Position numbers and translations under genes: made by a program. Shown one piece after another: positions 17,495 through 24,499 of a stretch of DNA of 40,952 nucleotides; positions within the stretch are counted from its first letter, which is position 1, and every line of letters begins with the position of its first letter. Source of the stretch: CAZFPN01 sp044370655 (GTDB lineage: Bacteria > Pseudomonadota > Alphaproteobacteria > Rickettsiales > Deianiraeaceae); NCBI GenBank assembly GCA_044370655.1, contig JBILVD010000002.1, forward strand, positions 1 to 40,952, given 5' to 3'. A model generated the notes under the pieces. That model searched no databases, was not told the DNA's origin, and saw only the letters and a program-made list of their open reading frames with translations.

Positions 17495-18130
17495 ATGCCT
17501 AAATATTCCAAACAAATACATAATCTTTCAACTCATTTTAAACCATCTGATTTTAGAGACAGAATTGCTTTAATATTTGTAAAAATGTTAAGGTTTTTTG
17601 CGGATTTATTCTTCAAAAAGAACTACTTAAAACGAGCTTTAATGCTTGAAACAGTTGCTGGAGTGCCAGGAATGGTTGCGGGAACGTTGCAACATCTTTC
17701 TATTTTAAGAAAAATGGATAAAAGTGAAAAATCAAACTGGATACCAAAACTACTGGACGAGGCCGAGAATGAGCGTATGCATTTAATGGTTTTTTTAGAG
17801 CTAGGCAAGCCATCAAAGATAGACAAAATAATAGTTTTTTTTGTTCAGGGGATATTTTTTAATTTATTCTTTCTACTTTACATCATCTCTCCAAAAACGG
17901 CTCATAGAATTGTTGGTTATTTTGAAGAAGAAGCGGTTATAAGTTATACAACTTTTTTAGAAAAAATAGACAAAGGGGAAATGGCAAACACATCGGTGCC
18001 ATTATGGGCTAATGATTACTGGGATATTCCGAATGGAGATTTAAGAGATTTAGTAATTGCAATAAGAAATGACGAAGCAGAGCATAGAGATGTTAACCAT
18101 TTGCTTGCAAACAAGCTAACAAACGAGTAA
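17495..18130 (+). CDS. Alternative oxidase (ubiquinol oxidase, di-iron)
   Basis: This 211-residue protein has every hallmark of AOX, the membrane-bound di-iron enzyme that reduces oxygen with ubiquinol without pumping protons. LETVAGVPGMVAG is at residues 51-63 with Glu52. EAENERMH is at 89-96 with the E-x-x-H pair Glu93/His96. GYFEEEAV is at 141-148. NDEAEHRDVNH is at 192-202 with Glu194/His197. These supply all six iron ligands. Hydrophobic helices suit a monotopic membrane protein. It is shorter than plant AOX because it lacks the N-terminal targeting and regulatory Cys region, as bacterial homologues do. It stands alone in a 1-kb island between sucC and a pseudogene. Confidence 0.95.
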   Translation: MPKYSKQIHNLSTHFKPSDFRDRIALIFVKMLRFFADLFFKKNYLKRALMLETVAGVPGMVAGTLQHLSILRKMDKSEKSNWIPKLLDEAENERMHLMVFLELGKPSKIDKIIVFFVQGIFFNLFFLLYIISPKTAHRIVGYFEEEAVISYTTFLEKIDKGEMANTSVPLWANDYWDIPNGDLRDLVIAIRNDEAEHRDVNHLLANKLTNE

Positions 18131-18217
18131 ATTTGTTAAACGCGAAGAAGTTTTTTATATCAAAATTTATTTGAAACATAGTTTTACCAAAAATGTATGA
18201 TGATTTCTTAGCTTAAA

Positions 18218-18244
18218 TTGGCATAAATCTTACCTTTATGGCAA
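18218..18244. terminator. Possible bidirectional terminator between convergent genes
   Basis: TTGGCATAAA pairs with TTTATGGCAA (9 of 10 bp) around a 7-base loop, in the gap between the oxidase gene and the convergent kinase-like gene. The following T run on the plus strand is interrupted, so termination strength is doubtful. Confidence 0.4.
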
Positions 18245-18286
18245 ATTTTCTTATTATGATATTTATGTAAGCAAAAAGTGAAATTT

Positions 18287-19126
18287 CTACCTGCTCCATC
18301 CAGTGTTTTGATTTCCATTTAATTTTACAGCCTTCCCTTTATTTTTGCACTGATTTTGATAACTCTCATATTTGCTTACATTTTTCTGCATATTTTCATA
18401 ATTTGACTTAAAAGCATTAATTGAAACCTCTACATTAGATATAACTCCATCATAAAAATTTTCATTTGCAAGACAAGCCTTATCATTTTTAAATTTTTCA
18501 ATATTATCTTTAAATGTATCAATTTGATTATAAACTTTAGCAAGCCCCCCGAAGTTTTCTTTATTGACATTTACTTCAAAAAAAGCCTCCATGCCTTTTT
18601 CTCCAAAACCATTTTTAGCAACCGCATAATCAAATTCCACAGTTTTTCAATTACCTTCTTTTGCAAAAAACATAGAGTTGCTAGCCGTGTTATCGTTGTT
18701 TGAAATTATATAATCCCACGCCATTCTACGCACTATATGGTTCTGCTCTATATTTGGAAACTTTCTCTTGCTATCCTTAGATATTGAATACAAAAGCCCA
18801 TCAAATTTTACCCGTTGTTCTTGCAAATTTTCTGATTTTTGTGAAAGGGCATTTTTAGATGCAAAGCAAATATAACCATCTTCTTCGGCGTAAAAAGTTT
18901 TTGGTTGCTTTGCGGGAAGCGTGTGAGTTGCGAAGTAGTTAAGTAGCATTTCTTCCTTGTTTTCACATGCCCTTCTAAGCTTTACAAAGTATTTATCTTT
19001 TACTATAAAGAAATCTTCATTTGAAGAATAAGCACCATTGCCAGAAGTCATTTTAATATCACTTTCCTTAATGTTTTTTAATTCAGGCTCATTAAACGAT
19101 TTTAAAAAATTCTTTACTTTTTGCAT
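18287..19126 (-). pseudogene. Kinase-like protein gene interrupted by an in-frame TGA
   Basis: The upstream part (18647-19126, 159 residues) ends at TGA. The same frame continues as K-T-V-EFDYAVAKNG and stays open for about 117 residues to 18287. Joined, the protein would be about 279 residues. The region around the stop reads SNNDNTASNSMFF (before) and VEFDYA (after). This resembles the catalytic D-x(4)-N loop and the metal-binding DFD/DFG step of protein- or small-molecule-kinase folds. YFVKLRRA upstream could supply the N-lobe Lys. The kinase reading is inference from pattern only. The stop falls between the two catalytic elements, so the truncated product would be inactive. A promoter upstream is intact. 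A sequencing error or recent inactivation fits best. Confidence 0.6.
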
Positions 19127-19151
19127 AATCTTAGTTAAATCGGTTTAAATA

Positions 19152-19180
19152 AGTTTACCCCAAAAAGGTTCGCCTGTCAA
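19152..19180 (-). promoter_or_regulatory. Putative promoter of the kinase-like gene
   Basis: Minus-strand TTGACA (19175-19180), 17-bp spacer, TAAACT (19152-19157). The ATG follows 25 bases later. Confidence 0.45.
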
Positions 19181-19344
19181 GAGGTTTAATCCCTAGGTAA
19201 AAAGCCGTATTTATAAACACTTTATGCATTTTTGATATTTTATTCAAAAATACTATCAAGTGATAAAAAGTTAAAAGGAGTAAGTTGGAAGCCCTCAATT
19301 TAAAGCAAGAGGGTGATTAATATCTCAAAATAAGATATTAATAA

Positions 19345-20091
19345 TTAAAAGAACATTCTGTAAGAAACTTTTATAAATTGATTGTTTATTTTGGTTGTTT
19401 TCCCATTTTTTTTATAAGAAGTATCTTTAACTAGGTATTCTAAATTTAAAGCTTTACTTGAAGAAATTTGATAAGAAGCACCAACTCCATAACCAAAGCC
19501 AATAAAATTATATTTTTTGGATTCGCTGAATGAGATTGTTGAAGTAGATGAACTTACTAGATTATTTATTTGCACTCCACTGATTATTATATTTTGAGTG
19601 TTAAAAATATCTTCCTTGATTGTTTTTGTGTAAGTATAATTTTTAGAATTCATCTCGTGAGCTAAACCAAGTTTACCATAAACTTTAAATTTATCATTTA
19701 CTTTAAAACCAAGCCCTAAGTATAAAAAGTTAGAAAGTGTATTTTTGAATTTTTCTGTCTCTTGTAATTTAGTTGTATAGCGATGATTTAAACCTTCTGA
19801 AGTTGTCTCAGAAAAATTATCATCATTATATTCGTTTTTCGCTTCACCGAAGTTAGCAGATGTTTCGAAACCAAAAGTTAAAAATGTTTTTTCATTTAAG
19901 TCAAGATTTGCACCAACACCAAGAGTTAAAGAAGGGTTGTTTTTGGTTATTTCGGTATTGTTTTTGGTTATTTCGGTATCTTTAATTTTAAATTTATTCA
20001 TTCCGCCACCAATATCAATAAAACCACCAGCGTTTGCTAAATTAAATGTTAGAGACATTAATAATGATGCTTTCAAAAAAGAGTATTTCAT
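19345..20091 (-). CDS. Outer membrane beta-barrel surface protein, paralogue 1
   Basis: This 248-residue protein starts MKYSFLKASLLMSLTFNLANA, a signal peptide with cleavage after ANA. I chose this ATG because the frame upstream (to 20154) runs across the promoter. The mature part alternates polar and hydrophobic residues as in a small eight-stranded barrel and ends in YRMFF, the aromatic C terminus recognised by the Bam machine. It is a paralogue of the genes at 26121 and 26903: NLANA-G-FIDIGGG, SLTLGVGA and the tail QFIKVSYRMFF correspond. A 7-residue unit TEITKNN is duplicated in tandem near the N terminus, in a likely surface loop. The perfect promoter suggests strong expression. Confidence 0.8.
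   Translation of the reverse strand: MKYSFLKASLLMSLTFNLANAGGFIDIGGGMNKFKIKDTEITKNNTEITKNNPSLTLGVGANLDLNEKTFLTFGFETSANFGEAKNEYNDDNFSETTSEGLNHRYTTKLQETEKFKNTLSNFLYLGLGFKVNDKFKVYGKLGLAHEMNSKNYTYTKTIKEDIFNTQNIIISGVQINNLVSSSTSTISFSESKKYNFIGFGYGVGASYQISSSKALNLEYLVKDTSYKKNGKTTKINNQFIKVSYRMFF
19939..19980 (-). repeat. 21-bp tandem duplication inside the barrel gene
   Basis: Two adjacent 21-bp units encode TEITKNN twice, in frame. They differ at the last base only. This is the kind of slippage that varies loop length in surface proteins. Confidence 0.85.
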
Positions 20092-20121
20092 ATATAAGTA
20101 GTAGTAACAATTCACACGACT

Positions 20122-20150
20122 ATTATAAACATAAATAATATATTTGTCAA
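20122..20150 (-). promoter_or_regulatory. Consensus sigma70 promoter of barrel paralogue 1
   Basis: On the minus strand TTGACA (20145-20150), 17 bp, TATAAT (20122-20127): both hexamers are perfect. Transcription would start about 24 bases before the ATG at 20091. It is the best promoter seen in the window. Confidence 0.75.
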
Positions 20151-20317
20151 TCAATAATTATCTATATTGTATAATCACCTTAAAGGTATTATATTTTTTA
20201 TAATTGCGAAGTCAAGCTTTTTTTGCAAAAGCAAGTTAATCGTTAAAAGTTAAAAAGCTCTTAAAACGCACCTTTCCAGCTTTGCAGATGAATTTGCCAA
20301 AACCTCTAAGCTCTATT
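20148..20317. repeat. Copy of the HU-like gene 3' end and downstream region (copy 1)
   Basis: This segment is nearly identical to 21512-21685, which covers the last 27 codons of the HU-like gene plus about 90 bases beyond its stop. Here the coding part is a fragment reading IELRGFGKF through FLTFND with no upstream half. Homology stops abruptly at CTCTATT (20317). With the neighbouring stretch to 20458 it fills a gap without an intact gene. A 23-bp repeat shared with 19196-19218 also falls in that stretch (20345-20367). Confidence 0.85.
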
Positions 20318-20344
20318 AAGCCTAAAGTAAAAATTTAATTTTGC

Positions 20345-20367
20345 GGTAAAAAGCCGTATTTATAAAC
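20345..20367. repeat. 23-bp repeat, second copy of 19196-19218
   Basis: GGTAAAAAGCCGTATTTATAAAC is identical at 19196-19218 and 20345-20367. On the minus strand both read VYKYGFLP followed within two residues by a stop. In the second copy a short open stretch precedes it (KEFLKAQESLAMEVALG), as if both were 3' ends of a lost gene. I do not recognise it. Confidence 0.7.
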
Positions 20368-20454
20368 TCCTAAGGCAACCTCCATTGCAAGGCTTTCTTG
20401 TGCTTTTAAAAACTCCTTTCTAAGTTATACACAAAATTAATCAATTCTTGTAAA

Positions 20455-20498
20455 GCTCTTAAAACGCACTTTGCAAGCCTTGTAGATGAACTTTATTT
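20455..20498. repeat. Diverged third copy of the HU-like 3' end
   Basis: AAAGCTCTTAAAACGCAC and the following bases match the HU-like gene near 21625-21668 with several substitutions. In this copy the DNA forms the 3' end of the 321-residue hypothetical gene, read one frame away from the HU-like frame. Confidence 0.65.
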
Positions 20499-21424
20499 AT
20501 AAAAGATTTAAGAGGTTTTTCTTTAACACCAAAACGATTAGCTTTATCAATGAATGTTTCCATTGTTTTATTTATGTTTTTTATCACTTGAATAAATGAT
20601 TGTGTTTCTTCGTAAATGTTAGTAATTATTAAATCCTGCAATTTGCTTGCAACTTTAATTTGATGATGACTGCCAACTTTATTTTCAACATCAAAAATAT
20701 CATGAACTTTTACTTGATTTTTATCTTCCTCAATCTCTTTTAAACATAAAATATCTTTATCACTTTCAAAATATCCATTTTTCTCACAAAATCTTTTCCC
20801 AATTTTGTAACAAAAAACACCAAGAGCAATGATGGAAAGCCCAAGCAAAATATAAGGAGTGAATGTAGCCCCAAGTAATGTCATAATACTTAAAATAGTT
20901 GTGGAAATGAGTGTTACGGGAAGCGTGATAAACTTACTTTCTTTAATTGTTTTGCCAATTATTGATGCTTCATTTTTCTTTCCATTATCATTCATAAAGT
21001 TGAATAAATCTCTAAAACTTGCTTTTTCTGTATTTTTGAGATTTTCACTAATCTGCTTTACCAATTCTCTTTGAAAGCGAATTAGAAGCTTCATTTCGTC
21101 AATTGTTAATCTTCTTTCGGGGCGGGATTTAATGTTACCTGATTTATCTATTAAAAGTTGGAAAATGTTATTTAACTGTTCAACTTCTTGATTGGAAAAT
21201 GTATTTGCTTTGCCTAAAATATATCTTTGCGATTTTTGAGTTTTAGAAATTTTTTTAAGTGCATCTCTTACGGATTTTTCCCTCCAAATTGCTGCTATAT
21301 ATTTTTCCTTATTTTTCCTTTTGCTTTTTGATATTGCCTGTTGCAAGTTATCAAATTTTGCAATATTTTTGTTAATACTATTAATGTTTAATTGACGTGA
21401 TGGAGCTATTCTTGCATTTGCCAT
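20459..21424 (-). CDS. Hypothetical protein with two central membrane segments
   Basis: I do not recognise this 321-residue protein. The N-terminal half is Lys/Arg/Asn-rich and helical (SKSKRKNKEKYIAAIWREK). Two adjacent hydrophobic segments lie near residues 168-210, a likely hairpin in a membrane. A charged C-terminal half follows. Its last dozen codons (KVHLQGLQSAF) fall in DNA that resembles the HU-like gene 3' end but in a shifted frame, so the tail appears to have been acquired by recombination. A promoter candidate (TTGATG, 16 bp, TATAAT; 21489-21516) lies 65 bases upstream. The order OMP, this gene, HU-like on one strand looks like a variable accessory patch. Confidence 0.6.
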   Translation of the reverse strand: MANARIAPSRQLNINSINKNIAKFDNLQQAISKSKRKNKEKYIAAIWREKSVRDALKKISKTQKSQRYILGKANTFSNQEVEQLNNIFQLLIDKSGNIKSRPERRLTIDEMKLLIRFQRELVKQISENLKNTEKASFRDLFNFMNDNGKKNEASIIGKTIKESKFITLPVTLISTTILSIMTLLGATFTPYILLGLSIIALGVFCYKIGKRFCEKNGYFESDKDILCLKEIEEDKNQVKVHDIFDVENKVGSHHQIKVASKLQDLIITNIYEETQSFIQVIKNINKTMETFIDKANRFGVKEKPLKSFINKVHLQGLQSAF

Positions 21425-21488
21425 ACATATAATTTTAATAAGATATTTTTAAGCCTATTGAAATTAGCTAGTTAATTTTAGCAGATAA

Positions 21489-21516
21489 ATTATAAAGGTA
21501 AATTCTTATACATCAA
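21489..21516 (-). promoter_or_regulatory. Putative promoter of the 321-residue hypothetical gene
   Basis: Minus-strand TTGATG (21511-21516), 16 bp, TATAAT (21489-21494). The -35 sits at the edge of the 170-bp repeat shared with 20148-20317. Confidence 0.45.
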
Positions 21517-21685
21517 TCAATAATTACCTATATTTTATAATTACCTTAAAGGTATTATACGTTGTTTATAATTGCGAAGTCAAGCTTTTTTTGCAAAAGC
21601 AAGTTAATCGTTAAAAGTTAAAAAGCTCTTAAAACGCACCTTTCCAGCTTTGCAGATGAATTTGCCAAAACCTCTTAGCTCTATT
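21512..21685. repeat. HU-like gene 3' end and flank, source copy of the 170-bp repeat
   Basis: Near-identical to 20148-20317. Both include GAAGTCAAGCTTTTTTTGCAAAAGC, a short A/T hairpin that may terminate the HU-like transcript, and TACCTTAAAGGTA, a 13-base palindrome. Confidence 0.85.
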
Positions 21686-21837
21686 GTGCAGTCCATCTTA
21701 AAAGCCTGCGATAAAAAGCCCAAAATTCCATCAACTCCAATTTCCACTTGCTTCACGCTTAATTGACACTTTTTTGCAAGCTTCAAAGTAAAATCTTTTT
21801 TGTTGATATTTTTGTTTTTAGTCAATACATTTTCCAT
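21604..21837 (-). CDS. HU/IHF-family protein lacking the DNA-binding arm
   Basis: This 77-residue protein, taken from the ATG giving MENVLTKNK, aligns with HU/IHF over the helical half (KKDFTLKLAKKCQLSVKQVEIGVDGILGFLSQAF) and the first strands (IELRGFGKF). It then passes straight to KVRFKSFLTFND, the usual C-terminal strand and helix. The roughly 20-residue beta arm with RxGRNPxTGE, which inserts into the minor groove in HU and IHF, is absent. Normal members have 90-100 residues. The product could dimerise but not bend DNA in the known way. It is divergent from xthA with only 21 bases between the starts. Confidence 0.75.
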   Translation of the reverse strand: MENVLTKNKNINKKDFTLKLAKKCQLSVKQVEIGVDGILGFLSQAFKMDCTIELRGFGKFICKAGKVRFKSFLTFND

Positions 21838-21858
21838 AAAAAACTTAATATTATATTT

Positions 21859-22665
21859 GTGTTTAAAATAATAACTTGGAATGTCAACTCTATTAGAAGC
21901 CGTCTTGAGCATTTACTTTTGCTTTTGAGGGAGGAGAGGCCAGATATCGTGCTTTTGCAGGAGATAAAATGCGAGCTTGCGATGTTTCCTACAATGGAAC
22001 TTGAGGAGATGGGATACAACCTTGCAATTTATGGGCAGAAGAGCTATAATGGTGTTGCTATACTCTCTAAAGAGCCAATTGAGGATGTGGTTTTTGGGCT
22101 TGAGGGCTTTGAAGATGGGGAAGCTAGGTATATTGAAGGCTTGACGTATCTAGGTGGTAGAGCTTTAAAGGTTGCCTCCGTTTATGTGCCAAACGGAAAC
22201 CCAAATGGGGAGGAGGCAAAGGCAGGCGTGAAACCTGTGCTTTCTGTGCGGTTTAAGTATAAGCTGGAGTTTTTGGACGCCTTAAAGAATAGAGTGAAAA
22301 GCTATGTTAAGGAGGAGTTTATTTTTGGAGGGGATATGAACGTTTCGCCCGAAGAGATTGATGTTTATAGTGTGAAGAATTGGGAGGGGAAGGTGAGCTT
22401 TTTGCCTGAAGAGAGGGCAAAGATTAGGGCTTTAATAAACCTTGGGTTTGCAGATGCAATGCGTGTGCTTGCTCGTAATTTGCAAATCTTTTCATGGTAT
22501 GATTACAGAACTAAGGGGTTTGATACAGGCAAGGGTTTGAGGATAGACCATATCTTTACATCTCCCTTAATGACGGATAAATTAAGCGGATTTAAGGTGC
22601 TGGATTTTTATCGTGGACTGGAGAAGCCCTCCGACCATGTTCCTATGCAGATTGAGGTTGTATGA
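21859..22665 (+). CDS. xthA: Exodeoxyribonuclease III
   Basis: XthA is the AP endonuclease and 3'-5' exonuclease of base-excision repair. I chose GTG at 21859 because it gives FKIITWNVNSIRSR, the usual family start; the ATG at 21763 would add 32 residues and overlap the divergent HU-like gene. Motifs: LLQEIKC (metal-binding Glu), YNGVAILS, GGDMNVSPEEIDVY, and SDHVPM (catalytic Asp-His). The 268 residues are normal. It ends in TGA. The gene is visibly richer in G than its neighbours. The repeat region begins just downstream. Confidence 0.93.
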   Translation: MFKIITWNVNSIRSRLEHLLLLLREERPDIVLLQEIKCELAMFPTMELEEMGYNLAIYGQKSYNGVAILSKEPIEDVVFGLEGFEDGEARYIEGLTYLGGRALKVASVYVPNGNPNGEEAKAGVKPVLSVRFKYKLEFLDALKNRVKSYVKEEFIFGGDMNVSPEEIDVYSVKNWEGKVSFLPEERAKIRALINLGFADAMRVLARNLQIFSWYDYRTKGFDTGKGLRIDHIFTSPLMTDKLSGFKVLDFYRGLEKPSDHVPMQIEVV

Positions 22666-23212
22666 ATTATAAACTTAGCCCATCTTTATCTACTCACGAT
22701 ATAAAGCAATGTTTAAGACGCAAGAAAAACAAAGCAAACCTCCCTCTTGGAAAGTTTAGACACTCCCCCACCTTTAAAGAAATTTATGATGAGAGTTTAA
22801 GTATGTTATAAAGCATATAAAACATAAGGCTTAAGTTATATATTACAAATCCTTAAAATACAATATACACAATTAATGTTTTCACAAAAGAGAGATACAA
22901 ATCAAATCTTTACTTTAGAGTGAGATATGTGATATATACTACCAATCTTCCATAATATATACTACCAATCTTCCTCCCTAACTCAAAATCAAGCTTGTAT
23001 ATATTACTTTAGAAAGTTTAAACACTCCCCATTACCTAGCAAACCTCCCTCCCTCATCTCAAAATAAACACCTCAAATACTTTATAAACAACCGCCTAAA
23101 ATCACTATCTTAAAATATTTCTTTCAAAATTCTTCACTTTTTGCTTCCATACCTCACATTTATATAATACTCTCTAAAAATTTTCCTTAAAAATTTAAGG
23201 AGACCCAAAAAA
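22666..23212. other. Repeat-rich non-coding region downstream of xthA
   Basis: Apart from the inverted repeat copy (22766-22978), this stretch holds two further direct repeats. AAAGTTTAGACACTCCCC near 22751 recurs as AAAGTTTAAACACTCCCC near 23012. AGCAAACCTCCCTC near 22733 recurs near 23038. I see no convincing gene. Confidence 0.7.
22766..22978 (-). repeat. ~210-bp dispersed repeat, inverted copy
   Basis: Read on the minus strand this is the same unit as 153-353, including the two GAAGATTGGTAGTATATAT motifs, and it continues into AAATTTCTTTAAAG as in unit A (1-98). Differences are a few substitutions and one 6-bp indel. It faces the left copies across about 22.4 kb. Confidence 0.9.
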
Positions 23213-23635
23213 ATGATGACACATATTATGAAGACTTTATACAAATTTTTTAAAACCGCAGAAGTAAGCCAACAAATCACCATACACCAAAAAGTTAAGG
23301 TTGAAAAATACAACCTAGCAAAAAACAAAATAAAATTTAACTATAAAAAAATGCAAGCAAATTTAAACTATTTCGCAAAAGAGGATGTGCGTTTAAAAGA
23401 CTTTGCAAAATACACTAAATTTTCAAATCCAATTATGTTTTCTATAATTAATTTCTCATTTTTACAAATCACGTTAAATTCTAACATTATAAGTAGCAAA
23501 GTGAGAAAATTCATCAGTTCCACTTGCAAAAACTTGAGACCGCAGAAGAGAAAGCTCTCCAAAAATCATATCCCTCCCCCTTTCATCAAGTTTAGAAGCA
23601 ACCTCATCTATCAACAAAATTTTACACTTCACTAG
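23213..23635 (+). CDS. Doubtful small Lys/Asn-rich protein
   Basis: A 140-residue open frame begins ATGATG after a good Shine-Dalgarno sequence (AAGGAG, 11 bases before). That is rare in this window. The first 75 residues are basic and rich in Lys, Asn, Phe and Tyr. The last 54 codons overlap the 3' end of recF on the other strand, which argues against the whole frame being real. A competing hydrophobic frame also runs on the minus strand (23134-23328). I recognise neither. Confidence 0.25.
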   Translation: MMTHIMKTLYKFFKTAEVSQQITIHQKVKVEKYNLAKNKIKFNYKKMQANLNYFAKEDVRLKDFAKYTKFSNPIMFSIINFSFLQITLNSNIISSKVRKFISSTCKNLRPQKRKLSKNHIPPPFIKFRSNLIYQQNFTLH

Positions 23636-24499
23636 CTTGCATGCTGAAAGTACGGCAGAAAATAACATCTTTTTTTGCTCCCCTGAAGATGCACGGCTTG
23701 CAAGAATTTCTTTTTCTTGAAATAGGACATCAAAATTTGTCCGTTCTAGCTTTGTGAGTGTTTTGCCCGTTATTGCGTCAATGCTTCTTGACGAGTAGAG
23801 CATATCTTTCAAAATCTTTTCCTCGTTATAAGCAGAAAATTCCTTGCTTTCTAAGTATCCCGTTAAGCAAATTTTTGCCCTTAAGCCCTTTTCGCTTAAA
23901 TTCCTCATCTCCTCCGTCAATTTTTCACTTAAAAGAAGACGATTAACAGAAATTAAAACAAGTTTTTGTGCCATCTGTTTTTCTATAATTTCAATCCAAG
24001 ATTCCTGCTTACAAAACTCACTAAGAATTTTAGAACGTTGAAGGCAAAGTGCTTTATATTCTTTTAAAATAGCTTCATGCTCTGGATTTATTTTAGCAAG
24101 AAGATTATCAAAAAATGCTCGCCTTTGAGATATTGAAGCGTTAAAAATAAATTCATCTTCTGGGCAAAGTGCAAGAGTTGGAAATTTACTCTCAATTTCT
24201 CCAAATTTACAAATCTCATCTTCAATTGCAAATCTTTTTATTCCATTGATATTTTTCACACTTACTCTACCTTCTTGAGTTTCAAAACCTATAGCAAAAT
24301 TTGTGTTGTGATTGCGGTTTAAGTCCTTCATCTCCGCCCCCCTAAAACCTCCCGAAATTCCAAGCATAGAAATTGCCTCTAGGAGATTTGTCTTACCTGC
24401 TCCGTTTTCACCTACAAAAAAGATGATATTTGATGGAAAGTCAAACTGCCTAAATGAGTAGTTTCTAAAATTTTGTAATATAATGCTAGATAACGGCAT
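23474..24499 (-). CDS. recF: DNA replication and repair protein RecF
   Basis: RecF is an SMC-like ATPase that helps load RecA at single-strand gaps. I start it at MPLSSIILQNFRNYS (341 residues); the ATG overlaps the purF stop as TAATG, so the two genes are translationally coupled. Walker A (GENGAGKT) is at residues 30-37, ASSGEQKKML supplies the ABC signature, and LLIDEVASKLDE the Walker B. The C terminus is slightly short but complete (QVFASGTDEF). Association with purF rather than with dnaN/gyrB is unusual compared with the classical dnaA-dnaN-recF-gyrB order. Confidence 0.93.
   Translation of the reverse strand: MPLSSIILQNFRNYSFRQFDFPSNIIFFVGENGAGKTNLLEAISMLGISGGFRGAEMKDLNRNHNTNFAIGFETQEGRVSVKNINGIKRFAIEDEICKFGEIESKFPTLALCPEDEFIFNASISQRRAFFDNLLAKINPEHEAILKEYKALCLQRSKILSEFCKQESWIEIIEKQMAQKLVLISVNRLLLSEKLTEEMRNLSEKGLRAKICLTGYLESKEFSAYNEEKILKDMLYSSRSIDAITGKTLTKLERTNFDVLFQEKEILASRASSGEQKKMLFSAVLSACKLVKCKILLIDEVASKLDERGRDMIFGELSLLRSQVFASGTDEFSHFATYNVRI

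Noticed and set aside
18647..18649. Possible reassigned TGA codon (Trp) in the kinase-like gene
   Set aside because: The gp15 gene and xthA end at TGA where their families normally end, and Trp is encoded by TGG throughout. TGA therefore acts as a stop here.
22785..22985. Insertion-sequence terminal inverted repeats
   Set aside because: The repeats are 200 bp long and 22 kb apart with housekeeping genes between. There is no transposase and no target duplication was seen.
23134..23328. 64-residue hydrophobic minus-strand frame
   Set aside because: Its composition is what random A/T-rich DNA gives (Phe, Ile, Leu, Tyr). It overlaps a competing frame with a better start.
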